A stretch of 64,000 bases of DNA from Linnemannia hyalina (GCA_019671135.1 JAHRHY010000026.1:372001-436000); one strand, 5' to 3'. Positions 33,585-45,669 are shown, numbered from the stretch's first letter. Translations and numbers: made by a program. The notes: generated from the sequence alone by a model not told the origin.

Positions 33585-35072
33585 TCAAACAAAGAGCTCC
33601 CGCATAGTGCTGCTTGTCGTGTTCGCACCACCCTTGCCATCGCCACCTCCAAGCGTCGACGACGCTTTCTCAGATGAAGAGTTATCATCCCCACCGGAAA
33701 GATGCGTCTTGCCCTTATTTTTCCGGTTCTGCTTCTGGGTGCGTTTAGCGGCCTCCTTCTTTTCCCGAGCAGATAACCGTTTCTTGGGGATGACTCCCTT
33801 GACACCTTCGCTGGGGGTGGATGGCGGCTCTGTGTCCTCTGGTGACGATCCTGTGTCCTTTTGTGATTCTGGTGATTGTGGTGGTGCTGGATCGGATGTG
33901 TTGACGTTTGGTGTAGATAAACGTAGTATGCCCTTCCGCAACCTGGCTTTCTTCTCCCCCTGGTTCGACGTCTCTGCTTCCTTATCCTGACTACTCAGCT
34001 TTTCATGCTCCCCTTTAACATCACCACCTTCCTCTTCCTTTCCTTCATCCTTATCCTCGGGATACTGCCGCTCATAGATGTCATTATAGACACTATCAAC
34101 ATCTCCGCGATACTTCTCCATCAACTCCCTTACAAGCGCCAAATCATCCACCCCCGTGGTCTTCATGATCGCCCGTTCGATAGATCGAGGTGGATCCCGG
34201 TTGGTGAGTTTCCGTAATGGTTCCTGTTTGACGGGTCGCGGGTTGATCTCGGGTGGTCCTTCGAAGGGTCCGTCGATGTTCCTGATGGATGAGTAGTGTT
34301 CCCAGCTGTGGTATCTATTATTTGGGTATGTGATAATGGACTGTGAGTAAGTTTGCTTGGATTAATTGTAATAGAAATGAGACGATCGCCTGGCGCAGTC
34401 GGTTCCCTATGTTATATGCGCAGAGGTTTCTTTAAGAATTAATTCCAACTCTTTCAGGTCCTGTATCAACTCATATTCCTTGACAAAGAGTCCTGTTGTA
34501 CATTTTGAAGTTGAACATGTAGCATTCCTATTCTACGATCTCATGCCCAGCAGTTTTACTCCATTCCCCAGACAAGAAAAGACTTACGCGATATGCATGA
34601 CGGGTCGTTGACCAGGAGAAGACCCCTCCTTCTTCACATCCACTCCCTCAATCACATAAATATACCCCGGCTGATAGACCTTAATATCAACATTCTTCAT
34701 CCTCGCAAACGCCACCAACTCAATATTCCCTCCATAAGTCCCGTTCCGCCTCATCTTGCCCAAATGCGCCTCCACTGTCTCGTTATCCAGAAATAACTTG
34801 AAATGTTCCTCATGATCCTCAATATACTGGCACACCTCTGCTCGTAAGGCGGGGTGATCCTTTTCGGCGCCCGAGAATTGGTCCGCGCAGGCACGGAAGA
34901 GGCAGTTTCCATCGCCCATGGTGTCCTTGAGTTGGAGGTTTAGGGAGGCAAGTTGATGTTTCAGTTCGCGCATGCCGTAGATGTCGTCGTCGTCGTTTGT
35001 GTCCTCGGGATCTGCCTTGTAGCGGTGGTGGTCATTGGTGCTGTGTTTTGATCGTGTCTTGGCTGGTGCCAT
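33585..35072 (-). CDS. OTU-family deubiquitinase, OTUD3-like
   Basis: Two exons, 35072-34588 and 34314-33585, give 404 residues. The intron is GT-AG (34587-34315) and restores an Ala codon leading into YHSWEHYSS. The OTU cysteine-protease motif is at 52-61 (MGDGNCLFRA: Asp54, Cys57), and the likely catalytic His is His168 (SWEHYSS). The start MAPAKTRSK follows a CT/AG-rich leader; an upstream alternative at 35216 is less likely. After the OTU fold, a UBA-like helix set (MKTTGVDDLALVRELMEKYR, about 207-240) matches the OTU-UBA arrangement of OTUD3 relatives. The C-terminal third is charged and disordered with a Lys/Arg-rich stretch (KKRLSAREKKEAAKR), perhaps a nuclear signal. Role: removal of ubiquitin from substrates. 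It is transcribed divergently from the gene at 35514. Confidence 0.88.
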
Positions 35073-35513
35073 TGTTGCTTCTGTTGGAGTAGGTTGGGTG
35101 AATGTGGAGAAGAGAAAGAGGGAAAGGTCAAAGCACTGGCAAAAAAAGCAAAGGTTCTTTAGTAAAGTGGAATCTTTAAAACCTGGGTCACCTGAAACTA
35201 ATTTTAGTGTATGCATTTCATTTCATGGCACTCCCCCTACTTCAGTCGGGTTGGCTGGCTTGAGAGTGTCTCTTTTCTGACAAGGACGGTGTTCATCATC
35301 ACAACCCCTTCTTCTTCTTCTTCTTCTGCTCTCACTTTCTTTTTTTACCTCTTCCTTCTTTCTTTCTTTCTACTCTTACATCTCTTTCTTTAACGCCCAC
35401 CCGCACAAGAAAGTCGACACTCGCACCCCTCCAACACATCTAGTCGACCATCAACCTTCACATCTCCCCACACCCCAGGACATAATAACCAGCAGCAACT
35501 ATACGCAAACAAG
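35073..35513. promoter_or_regulatory. Divergent intergenic promoter region (OTU / ChAP)
   Basis: 441 bp separate the start codons of two divergently transcribed genes and must hold both promoters and leaders. A CT-rich tract at about 35307-35400 faces the ChAP gene. A CCCCT-containing element lies near 35230, but no specific factor site is assigned. Confidence 0.5.
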
Positions 35514-38500
35514 ATGGGTGACAACCTTCGCGACATCCCAGAGTTCATCGAGCGGGAGATGGGCGAATCCCTCCAAGCGCGTCTCGACGCACTCGGTAAG
35601 CACAACTTGCGACTGTGTTGTCTACGGAGGAGGAAAATGACGCTGTACGCTCTGTTGTATAATAACCTTGCTAACAGTCATCCACCCTTCCTTGTACTTT
35701 CCTAGGCACATTCAAGGAGCTCGGCGCTCCCGACCTCTGTCACATCATCAAGGTCAACGTGAAGCCCGCCATCAAGGAGGTACGACCACAGTAACAGCAA
35801 CAACATCAATGGAGAACTGCAACCAGTAAACAGCATCATGGATGACTTGCTGTTTGCCTTTTTTTTGGCTTTTGGTGTCGTTGTCATTACGTCGCGACAC
35901 GTTACTGGTTCATCTCGCCACTACTGTCAGAAACTCACCTTTTTTTTTTACCCTTTACTTACTTCAAACACTTCTTTTTCTTTCTCTGTTAGACGAGTTC
36001 ATACCACTATGTCTCTGGTATCGATGCTTCGTCCTCGGCCAGTCTTGCAGCATACCTCAACTCGCTGACCTATGCTATGGTAAGTTTGCCTTTTTATTTT
36101 TATTTTTTTATTTCTCCGAAACGGAGGGAAGTTGGCGGGTGGGATATCTCTTTTAAACAGTAGAAAAGCGAGATCACAGGGACGCAGGAAGCAGTAGTAT
36201 CCGACAAAGGATCTGTCAAGGAACAAAGCACAGGACACACCAGACAAGAGAGACAAGAGAAAGTGTTGACATACAAGAGAAGTAACGAGAGCAGAACACG
36301 TCGTTTTTTGTTATTCGATGTTGACAAAAGGAGTGGGCTATTTCTAGCGTCGACTTTTTTTCTAATCTGGTCGTTTGGACAGCCTAGTGTTTGTTGCCTT
36401 TCTGTTCTTTTTTACTTATTCTGATTCAATTGCGCCAGGTTGTTTTAATTGAACTCAATTGGGCGTGGAGCAGCGACAGAATTAACAGCAGGAAAATTGA
36501 GCACCAGAAAAGACCACTGGAACATTCAACGGAGATCGGAAGGGGAATATGAACACCTATGAAAAAGAAAGCAGTGTCTTTCGCGCCAACTATGCACATA
36601 CATATGCGCTCACACAACTCACAAAATAGCTCATTTTTCTCTTACTTTTTCACATTATGTCTGTTGACCTGCATCCTCTCTCAAAAATCACATACAATAC
36701 CCGACAACTATGACTGGACATATCCGATTGGTATGAACATGGATAACAGGACGAGACGCATGCTTGGTTCTCCAAGAGTGCCCAATGGCGTATCCGTTCC
36801 GGCGTCTACTGGTAAGGTCTCCTTGTCATTGTATCCTTGAAGCCGATTAACAGCCCTATTCAACTTTCCATAACTAACACCTATGTTCCATTGATCTACT
36901 TTTCATAGCTGTTACAATGCTTTCTCGCGAGTCGACGTGCGTGTGGAGGTCAAGATCCCAGGAGGTGTTGAAAGCTATGCTATCAACGTTAGAGGCGAGA
37001 GGTAAGCAATCATGGATAACAAGCTCACTTATCACCGTAGACACATTGCACAGGAGTTCCGCTCTTAACAACTCGCCTTCATTCATTGACAATCACAATA
37101 GGCAGGAAGCGACGGCAGCAATTTGGCAGGAAACATACGTGTCAGCAATGCTTCGATCGATTCTTTACTCTGACGACGCCAACTACCGCATCCCTGGATT
37201 CCGTAAACTCGACCCCATCCCCGACGTTAGCGCACAGAATCGTTTCTTTGAGGCTGCTGAGCAGTTGTTCTTCAAGGGATCTCTCTTGGGTAGCAACCCC
37301 GAGATCCAGCTCCCCACCGTCGTCAACAACCACCTCACCGCTGCCGTCATGAAGTACTGCCAGGAGAGTTTCCGCTTTGACCTTGCCGTCCAATTCTTTG
37401 AGCGTCTCTTCCGCCTCGAGCCCGAAGTGGCATCTTTGCTCGCTCAGTCATACATCGGCACCGGTACGTATTCTTCGTATGGTTTGTTTCTCTACTATGT
37501 TATATGTGGCACCTTTGTGTTTTTGATCAAGTTCTGAATCTTGTGCATGGCTAACTTTAATATCTCGACAAAATAGATGAGGAGCTGAAGGCGATCAACG
37601 TTTTGTACGATGCATTGAAACAGATGCCTCAGAGCTATGCGCTGCTCCATGTTCAGGCAGACTTTTTGCGTGGCAAGGGCAAACTGGAGATGGCACTTCG
37701 CCTGGCCAAGCAGGCTGTCAACCTTGCCCCTTCGGAGTTCATCACCTGGGCCAAGTTGACCGAAGTCTACATCGACCTTGGCGACTATGAGAGCGTAAGT
37801 TGTCTTCCATTGCATGTCAGGGGAACATTGGGATATTTGACAAAAGACTGACCTTGGCTATTAATTTTAAATAGGCACTGTTAACCCTGAACTCATGCCC
37901 TATGTTTACATTCAGCGAGAGAGATTTGCAGAGGATGCCCAAGGCTGCCAAGGCTCACTTGCCCATTCGCAGCGACATTGACCTCTCACTCATCGACGAC
38001 GAGACTGGACGTGAGCACGAGGCAGACCCAGCATTGCTCAGACTCCCTGCCCCTTCACTGCGTGGAACATTCTCGAGCGCATATAACTTGCTGACGCGCT
38101 TGGTGTCCAAGATTGGATGGGATGAGCTGTTGCGCTGCCGCTCACTTGTCTTCGTCATGGAGGAGGAGTACCGCATGCAGAAGGAGGCCGAGGAAACGAT
38201 GCGCAAGGGAAGCCAGGCCAAGGTCATGGCTCATCATGACGAGATTGAGGTTCCCAGCCGTGATCAGCTCCTTTCGCCCAACGGTACTCCTATTCCCATC
38301 ATCAAGATCTCGACCGAGTCTGAGCGTGAGCGTGAACAGGAGGAGGCTGAGGAAGAGGCCAGAGCCAATGCCGTTGAGGCTGCTCTGGAGAAGGCCAAGG
38401 AGGAGTCTGCTGCTGATGACAATGCCGACCGCTCGATGGAGGAAATCAAGCTTGACGACCTCTCGATCCACAGCGACAAGGACCAGGATACAGAGAAGGA

Positions 38501-39332
38501 CCAGGATGAGGTTGAGGCTGATGCCGAGGTCGAGGCTGAGACCGAGGACAAGGACAAGGAGGCTGAGGAGGAGAAGGCTGAAGAGGTCGTTGTTGACCAG
38601 TCAGCGATCAAGAGCAAACAGATCGAGAAGCCCAGCATTGCAGCAGCATCATCATCGGACGACGAGGACAACAGCAACGAGGAAGAGGAAGTTGAGCTTT
38701 CGTTCTCGTTTAGCAACAAGCGTCTCTGTGACCGCTGGCTCGACAACTTGTTCATGGTCTTGTACGAGGATCTTCGCCAGTACACCATCTGGAGAGCCGA
38801 GGTCCAGCACTTCAGGACCGTCAATGCCCCTTACCGCAAGTCTGGAACTGACTGGGAGATTTACGGAGATTTGGCAACGCGTCTTCACCATCGCGAGGAG
38901 GCCAAGGATGCGTACCAGAAGTGTGCTGAGCAGAAGTTCTCTGCCAAAGCTCTTTTGCGTCTTTTGGAGATTTACTCGGACGAGACCAACCTCCACCGCG
39001 CCATGGAGGTCGCCATCAAGTTGTGTGTCTACCAAGAGCGCTGGTACCATGAGACCATCGTAAGTCTTCTTTCATTGTTTGGTTTGTGCTGTGTGTTGTG
39101 TGTGTTTCGACCTTTTTTGCTCTTGCTGACAACGCTGTATTCTTTCTACGTATGTAAATAATAGTTCCCTACGGCAATTGCTCACAACTTGAATAAGTTG
39201 ATTCAGGCGGAGGGATTGGCCAAGGTGCAAAACACGCTGATTGCCCTCAACACCTCACCAGCAGTGTTCAAGTTGATGTCGAGATACTTTAACCGTGCCA
39301 AGACATTTGACGTACCCGGTTCTGGTCGTTAA
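35514..39332 (+). CDS. ChAP family (Chs5-Arf1-binding, exomer) protein
   Basis: Nine exons with consistent phases: 35514-35595, 35706-35779, 35993-36079, 36750-36811, 36909-37001, 37102-37463, 37577-37794, 37875-39059 and 39165-39332; 776 residues. It resembles yeast Bch1/Bud7/Chs6, cargo adaptors of the exomer coat at the trans-Golgi. Evidence is the N-terminal segment (MGDNLRDIPEFIEREMGESL, then KELGAPDLCHIIK), SSYHYVSGID, CYNAFSRVDVRVEVKIPGGV, TPR-like helices (LPTVVNNHLTAAVMKYCQ, YALLHVQADFLRGKGKLEMA) and the C-terminal repeats. An acidic Glu/Asp/Lys insertion (about 415-560) looks disordered. Likely role: export of chitin synthase and other membrane cargo to the cell surface with Arf1. 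Exon 4 is only 62 bp and follows an unusually long intron. Confidence 0.88.
36080..36749 (+). other. Unusually long intron 3 of the ChAP gene
   Basis: 670 bp with GTAAGT donor and AACAG acceptor; the other introns of this gene are about 80-213 bp. It contains no long conserved frame. A non-coding RNA or regulatory element could sit inside, but I see no defined motif. Confidence 0.6.
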
Positions 39333-39730
39333 GATACTTGGAGGTGAGGTCGTAAAACAAGGAAGGACCATAAGGAAATAAGGCGATGAGGATTATTATT
39401 TTTTTTCGAAGGAGTGACAGGGTCGACTCCGCCATATCATACCATAGACGATGCAGGAACATACAAAACAACAAACACAAACAATGAACATCGCAAAAAC
39501 AATATCCACAAACAATCGCAATTTTGTGTGTCTGTGTTCATGTGGGAAGGTCAAAAGACGAAGATGTACACTTTGGGCGCGATTAAAATGGGTCGTCTTT
39601 CACCGACAACAATCTTTCTCCCTCCTTTGTGCCCCCTCTTTTTTCGTTCCCTTTTCTCCGTGACCTCACCTTTTACTCGCCCTCGCTTGTTCCCTTTTCG
39701 CCATCACCTTTCGTGTCATTCCCCATTCCG

Positions 39731-39796
<66 letters not shown>

Positions 39797-40284
39797 AATT
39801 ACCTTTCTTGATTCTCCTTCGATCAAAGCACACGACGTCGCGTCTTACTTGATCAACTCGTCCTGTCGCGTCCAGTCCAACCCACGCGACCTTATGTCGT
39901 AAGCACACAGTCACCCCTTCTCGCCGTTTACCATTTTTCGACCTTCTTACTCTTCAAGACCGCGCCCACAAGTAACAACGACAGCAGACACTACCTTTTA
40001 CCCGAGATGAAAACATGAACCAGATGAAGAGGACACAAAGTCGAGACGATACCATCAACACCCTTACCCACAACGTCGATGATGATAGCACGCCCTCGGA
40101 AACACTATCATCAAGACCAATTCACGCCACAGACACAGATCCACAGGATCGTGTGGGGGAGGGGGATCACGCCTAACTCCATTCTTCTATCACGACCGGT
40201 TCACCGAAGCCTCGCGTCGAGTCACCGAATATTAAGGTTCCGTGCAAAAGAGCTCCTCAGCTTGCAACTCTTGACAACTACCAG
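39333..40284. other. Intergenic region with CT microsatellite
   Basis: No convincing gene. It contains the 3' flank of the ChAP gene and a pyrimidine-rich segment around the microsatellite. Confidence 0.5.
39735..39795. repeat. (CT)30 microsatellite
   Basis: An uninterrupted CT dinucleotide run of about 61 bp. Confidence 0.95.
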
Positions 40285-41084
40285 AAACAAATACAGGTGC
40301 ACATCCTTGAGTGTTGGAGCATTGCTTCAATATAGCCCGCTGTCGACAAGAGCCCCAAGCTCGTCCTCGTCTCATATTGCTCCAAGTGTGTAGGAAGGTC
40401 CGGCGCCATCCATCCTGCCTTGTTTGAATCCAGTAATTCTTGCCAGCTCGACTGTCCAGACAGTCGACCCAAGTTTTGCATGTATAGGTGCGTAATTCGA
40501 GGACAGTACCGAGAAGGGAGTCTTGGTAGCAGTTTGAGAGGGATGGACTGGGATGGACTGGTATCTATCGCGGAGAAGGAGGATCTCGAGGTTGGCTGTT
40601 CTTGAGGATGTACTCCATGGTCCGCTGGAAGGCGTATTTATAAAAGCCCAGCTCCTTGGGATGAGGGAAACGAGCCTCTCCTCGACCTTTTTGTTCCTCA
40701 AGGTCAGAAGTAGAGCCGTCCCTGTCATATTCTCGGTCGCCCTTGATGGATCCCACTCATTTTACTCGAGACACACGGTGCTCCCTGGAATAGCTTCAAG
40801 AAGACGATTAAAGTCCAGTTATTCTCGTTTAGCATCCTCCCGGTCAGCTTGAGATGTCGAAGGTGGTTGTTCCTGTTCAAGATATAAGTGAGTGGCGGCA
40901 AGTCGAGTGACCGCACATAGGCGAACTTCCTTGACCTGAACGACAGCGAATCCGGGTCCGGGTACGATCCTAGTCTGATCTTAATTCCTGTACAAGTCAC
41001 GCCACGAGCAACCAGCGGTTCGACGGCCCTCGTAACGCTCACAATCAAACGTTTGAACATATTGTCCATCCCTGTCCAAGGCAC
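40285..41084 (-). pseudogene. Leucine-rich, possibly F-box-associated relic
   Basis: Protein-like minus-strand fragments lie in changing frames. About 41084-40725 (DLPPLTYILNRNNHLRHLKL) looks like a leucine-rich repeat. About 40700-40600 reads FPHPKELGFYKYAFQRTMEY, and about 40620-40380 contains LEILLLRDRYQSIPVHP. Codon-like texture with shifting frames suggests a decayed gene, perhaps from the large F-box/LRR families of these fungi. The family assignment is weak. Confidence 0.35.
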
Positions 41085-41274
41085 CTGCCTCGATAGTCCA
41101 CTTGAGTTGCAGGAACCTGTTGTTCAGGTGGTCTTGCGAAGGGTATTCGTATTCTCAGAAGGTACGAGGGGATAGTTTACGACGGTAGTGGATCTGGACG
41201 TGTTTGACAAAAACAAGGTTGTTTCATGAATAGAAAAAGAACGGAAGAGAATGAAAAAAGGGGGGATACCTTGT

Positions 41275-41612
41275 CTACCATGTTCCTAACGTCTGACTAG
41301 TCTCAAAGGTGGACTGGACCCATTCGATGAGCTCATCGTGGTAGGTCTTGAAGGCTCCTTCGATCTTGTCGGTGATCGGGTGGTCGGGGATGGCGTGAAT
41401 GTAGTTCGCTTGGAGGATTACGTCGTGGAACCCGTTCGTTCCTCCTGATGGGTTGAGCGGTGGTGGTGACACAAGAGTGTAATTTTGTAGTGAGACAAGA
41501 GAGGGTTACCCTGCGACATGATAGGTGAAGAGGAGGTTGACCACACACATCCAACCATGGAAAGGATCACCGCCACATCTGTGGAACCGGCAGCATCCTC
41601 AAACATCCTCAA
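41275..41612 (-). CDS. Small spliced ORF of 90 codons, unknown, perhaps a fragment
   Basis: Exons 41612-41510 and 41444-41275 join through a 65 bp GT-AG intron (GTAACC...ATCAG). The intron restores one frame reading SSPIMSQGGTNGFHDVILQA and ending ETSQTLGTW. The second exon has good coding texture (YHDELIEWVQSTFE). Frame-conserving sequence extends upstream of the first ATG (RWEQEEELRMF), so this may be the 3' end of a longer, partly decayed gene. No family recognised. Confidence 0.35.
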
Positions 41613-41759
41613 CTCCTCTTCTTGTTCCCATCTCAGCTTCTACCTCAGATCAACAATCAACAAACTCGCCAACAATGTCATCAAGGACGGTGCTTCATGA
41701 TATGGCAGTCAAATAGAAGGCAGTGTATCAACCAACATCCCGGTTCCACCGGTGGCTCG

Positions 41760-42600
41760 AGGACGAAAAGCATGCTACACAGGAGGGAGAGCAGGAAACA
41801 ATCGCGGAAATTGAGGGCCGTCTGGCCCTCTTTCAAAGGCCAAAGCGCGAGTGTCGTCGGCTATATTGCAGAACTGGAGAAGGTCGAACATCGTTTGTTA
41901 GAGTTTTATGGTGGCCGTGATCAAAAGTACAAATGCCACAAGTGAAGTATGAAGCTGCGGGTATTCGTTGATCAGCTGATCGTCTTCTAGGGATCGTTGG
42001 CGGAAGCGTCGGACGTCCTCAAGATTCTTCGACCCCTGGATTGATTGGAGTAGGCCTAGCCAAGATCTCGACTAGGAGTGGACTCCCGTCCCTGGATTCA
42101 ACCTTCTTGTCCTATTTCATCAAACTGGAAAGCATTGTGTTATGACCATTGTTGATGTGGACACTATTAACACTGCAACACACAAACATCACTTTACTTT
42201 GTTATTGGCGCGGTCCTTGGGGTATCTGGTTGATGACTTGAACGAATATTATACCAGCAAGGGGGTGTCCTCGGTGAGACTTTTTGTCGCCTAGGTCACT
42301 CTCCGCCGCTTCTACTACCCCGAGTGCCATGTGTACTAATATCGCGATGTTATGGCAGCTGAGAATATAGCGAGGTTATCTAGAAAGACAAGGGCGGTCT
42401 GCGTATCTACACCCATAGCCGCTGACGACTCTCTTCCATGGATACCAAAAGCCGGGGCTGGACCCGCTACAAGTTCCATCACTGCCTCCTCCAGCAGCAG
42501 CAACACCACCGCCGCCATCAACCGATCAAAGGGATCGCGCAAGAAGGTAACGTCGACCTCCAGCTCAAGTCGGGGTCACCGTGTCGCCGTGGGAAGGCGG
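41760..42600 (+). pseudogene. Fanzor/TnpB-like zinc-ribbon transposase relic
   Basis: Fragments match the family order. A helical segment (GYIAELEKVEHRLLEFYGG, about 41856-41915) is followed by TGA at 41943. FLSYFIK lies near 42105-42125. One continuous frame runs from about 42141 with ARSLGYLVDDLNEYYTSK, a degraded zinc ribbon (expected Cys lost; stop in FVA*VTLRR at about 42292) and YRDVMAAENI. The last fits the final RuvC motif RDxNAAxNI of TnpB/Fanzor nucleases. A Ser-rich tail follows. Multiple stops and frame changes make it inactive. The Fanzor assignment rests on the ribbon plus the RD-AAxNI pairing, from memory of the family. Confidence 0.6.
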
Positions 42601-42820
42601 TTCGAGAGGATAAATAGCATAGTAGCTTTTTGTAGTTTGCGTGTTGGTTCTCCAATGCACATCAGTGCAAAGTAGGTGCTCAGATGTGTCTTTGGTGACG
42701 TAATTTGTACGCCCATTTACGTTTGCCAACTCACCTTCGCCTTGACCGCTGTTCCCACGCCCTTTTAATCCCTTCCTTCTTTCCTTCTAAGCTCATGCCT
42801 TTCATCCTTTTCGCAGTATC

Positions 42821-43560
42821 ATGGCCATCAACTATCTGATCCTGTATTGTCTCGTTGAAGGGCAGTCCGCATCGAATGCCTTCTACGTCAACGCTAAACC
42901 TACGGAAGCTGTTTGTGATTTGAAGGTCCACATCAAGACCGAGAATCCTAACACGTTCATCGGAGTTGATGCTAAGGATCTTACCCTCTGGCGTATTCTC
43001 ATCCCTTCCGGTAATCTGCGCTCTGCCATCACAGTTAATGCCCTTGACGACGACAACAAGACTGAGCTAGACAATCTGAGGAAACGCCTCTCCGAGGTGT
43101 TTCCCAAGAGTCCCGATGACAACACATACATCCTTGTCCGGCGACCCCCTTCAGGTAATACTGCTTTGCTTTCTAATCCAGCCTTGTTTATGGTGTGTGC
43201 ATTACATGACAACTAATGTAAACGCATTTACTCCATGGTCCTGTGCCCCTATTTGTTCAGTCCGATCGCCTCCTGTCAACGACTATTAAGTTCCCCAGAA
43301 GAGACCAACGGCTGATGGTAAGTATTCTCCATGGTGGTGTGTCGTTAAAACGATTCCTCGTGATTTCGCAATAATGTCATAACTTATGCTTTAATACAAT
43401 ATAGAACTGTATTTGCCGGCCTACAAAAAAATCCGTATTACCGAACGCTGGCAATAATATACGGTGTTTGATGGGAATGTCGTAGATTTACCTTCTTCTT
43501 GGATCGACATCCTCACGAGCATCGAATTTGTAGGCACCGTTGCCAATGCTTCCATAGTCA
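42821..43560 (+). pseudogene. Truncated Crinkler (CRN)-family gene
   Basis: The first exon (42821-43154) encodes a Crinkler-type N-terminal header: CLVEGQ near the start, DAKDLTLWRI at about 45-55, and a junction motif YILVRRPPSG. These match the LFLAK/DWL-type header of CRN proteins. Introns are likely at 43155-43260 and from about 43320 to 43402. The continuation carries two in-frame TAA codons (43287-43289 and near 43456) and then LPSSWIDILTSIEFVG, which resembles the region before the P-loop NTPase domain of Mortierella-type Crinklers. The NTPase and effector part are missing. The header alone could still be expressed as a short protein. Confidence 0.65.
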
Positions 43561-45669
43561 CCTCACATCATTTCACCTACTATTCACTTTTACTTTTCAA
43601 TTCTCTCCCTCTCGGCGTATCAATTCATGCCAATGAACGTGAATCCTAATGTACCTTGTAATCCGAAATTCAGAGATAAGATAGCAATGCGGAAACTCAA
43701 TTGGTATTGCTGTCAATTAGGCAGATGGGCTAATAAATAGGTTTAGCATAGTCATTAAGATATACGTCAAGTAGCTTGGGTTCAAGCATTGCCCTCGTAA
43801 GCATTTGACTGTTGTTCGAAGACGAAATCTTACAGGCTAGGGCATGTTTATTCACAGCAGTAATCAGCTAGGACTCGTAGCCAAGATGTCCTCCTAGTGT
43901 CGGATAACGGTTCCTGAGGCTCTTTGATTATACGTTCCTGCTGGACCGGTCTACTGGTGGTGGTGGTGCGGACACGGGTGTTAGTGGGCTCTACACGGTT
44001 GCTGAGGCGTGCCTACGGTACTATTATTCCTAGTAGTAATAGGAGCAACTAGTGTTAGGAGGCGGACGACTGTTGATGGTAGTGCTTGTGGGCGAAGGAC
44101 GGGGTTCCATCCGTTGGTGGATCTGGCGAATATAGGTGAGGGGATGTTGAGAGGATGACGAGGAGTTTTTGTGGTCGTTGATGGTGGTTATGATGATGAG
44201 CTTGAGGGCGGTAGGAGGGGGAGAGATGATAAGTATGGGCTGCCACAGATTGCTTCACAGCCAGTGATCGCGATCCCCCGATACACCACCACCGCCATCA
44301 TGTCGAAGGAGAGAACGACGACACCAATCATGCCGAACGCATGGACAGTGCTTCTACTGCGGCCCCTACCCAGACGTCGGGGTGGAGCGTATTTTTGTTG
44401 CTGCCAATCATATCTCGTCGATATACTACTGCCACAACTTGCGCTTTGAGTGCAAAAGGATGGTTCACGGGATGCTGCCTTTTGTTGCGAGTACGACAGC
44501 GACTTTGACGGCCACTGCGGTGACAATTGTCAGCGACTTCTTTTAAAATGCGACGACGACTGCCACTTTGGTCGATTGCGATTCTGCCGATGAGGAGGAT
44601 GAGGGGTTACAACAACACCGAGCTCTGCAAGGGCAATAGCAGCAACAGGGGAAATATGATCATGTGGTAATATCGGTAATCAGTTAGCACGGGCAATAGT
44701 AAACAAAAAGCATGGATAATGTTAAAATGCGTTCTCTTCTCCTTTCTCTCTTGACCCCCTTGAATTTCTGTTTCGTCGTTCAATCGGCTACGCCGAATGC
44801 AAGTTTGGAAGGGATCATTTGTTGATTTTGTTCACAACCACCAAAAGAAGCGCAATTCATGCCGCCCCTTTGTTTTCTCATTTGGCTCTCCTTGGTAGAC
44901 GTCTTTATTTGTGACCCTGACGATGATGCGGATGATCCCATGGTCTATCTGAAAGGGAGTAAAAAGGGATGAAGAGAAAAAATGTTCCCCTTTTTGTCAA
45001 TTGTTATCCGACATTGCTTTCTTTGTTTTGCGAAGCACATAGGTGGTAGTTGGGAAGAGGGGGGACGTTGGTGTGATGACTATCGGGTAGTATGGATTGT
45101 GAGCATCCATTCTTTTCCTACATCCCATGGCATAGGGTATGTCTGCATGCCATTCAGAAGGTTCATAACCCAAAAGAAACAGGCGAAGTACGAAGGCATA
45201 TGGCATATGACACATGATGATGATTATGATGAAATTCACCATTTTCGCAGAGCTAATTTGTATTTCTTACTTTACCCATCTCTCTCCCTCATATCTTCTC
45301 TTTCTTCCCTTCTCCTCTCTCTTCTTCTTTTCCATTCCCTTTTCCTTCTCTTCATCCCCCTCCCAACACCACACTCACACACATATATACACATACATCA
45401 TTCCCTCTCCTTCCTTTACTCGTCAAACCAACAATCCTCTCCCTTCGACAACGTACTGCTGCGTCCCTTTTGCTCAAACACCTGAAAATATGTCGACATC
45501 CTCACCTATCTTGACCCCATAGACAACCCCTCTCTTCTCCCTCTTCCACGTCCTCCTCTCTCCTTAACGACCACCGACAGAAAGGACAGCAACAAGACCA
45601 TTTTCTCACACAACAACAGCACCTCTACTTCATTTGGTCGTCGCCAAGACACGCACTCGAGACTCGAGA
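43561..45669. other. Gene-free region
   Basis: About 2.1 kb. A cysteine-containing stretch in broken frames at about 44330-44600 could be another relic, but I cannot assign it. From about 45270 the sequence is pyrimidine-rich and probably is the leader of the gene at 45670. Confidence 0.45.

Noticed and set aside
36559..36840. Open frame reading through the region of ChAP exon 4
   Set aside because: The correct frame is different: a short exon 36750-36811 keeps phase with both neighbours and yields the expected family sequence.
38113..39063. 316-codon frame overlapping exon 8 of the ChAP gene
   Set aside because: It is an Arg/Ser/Thr-rich shadow frame of the acidic Glu/Asp/Lys-rich insertion in the true frame.
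43771..43815. GGGTTCAAGC-like segment suggestive of a tRNA T-loop
   Set aside because: No matching acceptor, D or anticodon stems could be folded around it by eye.
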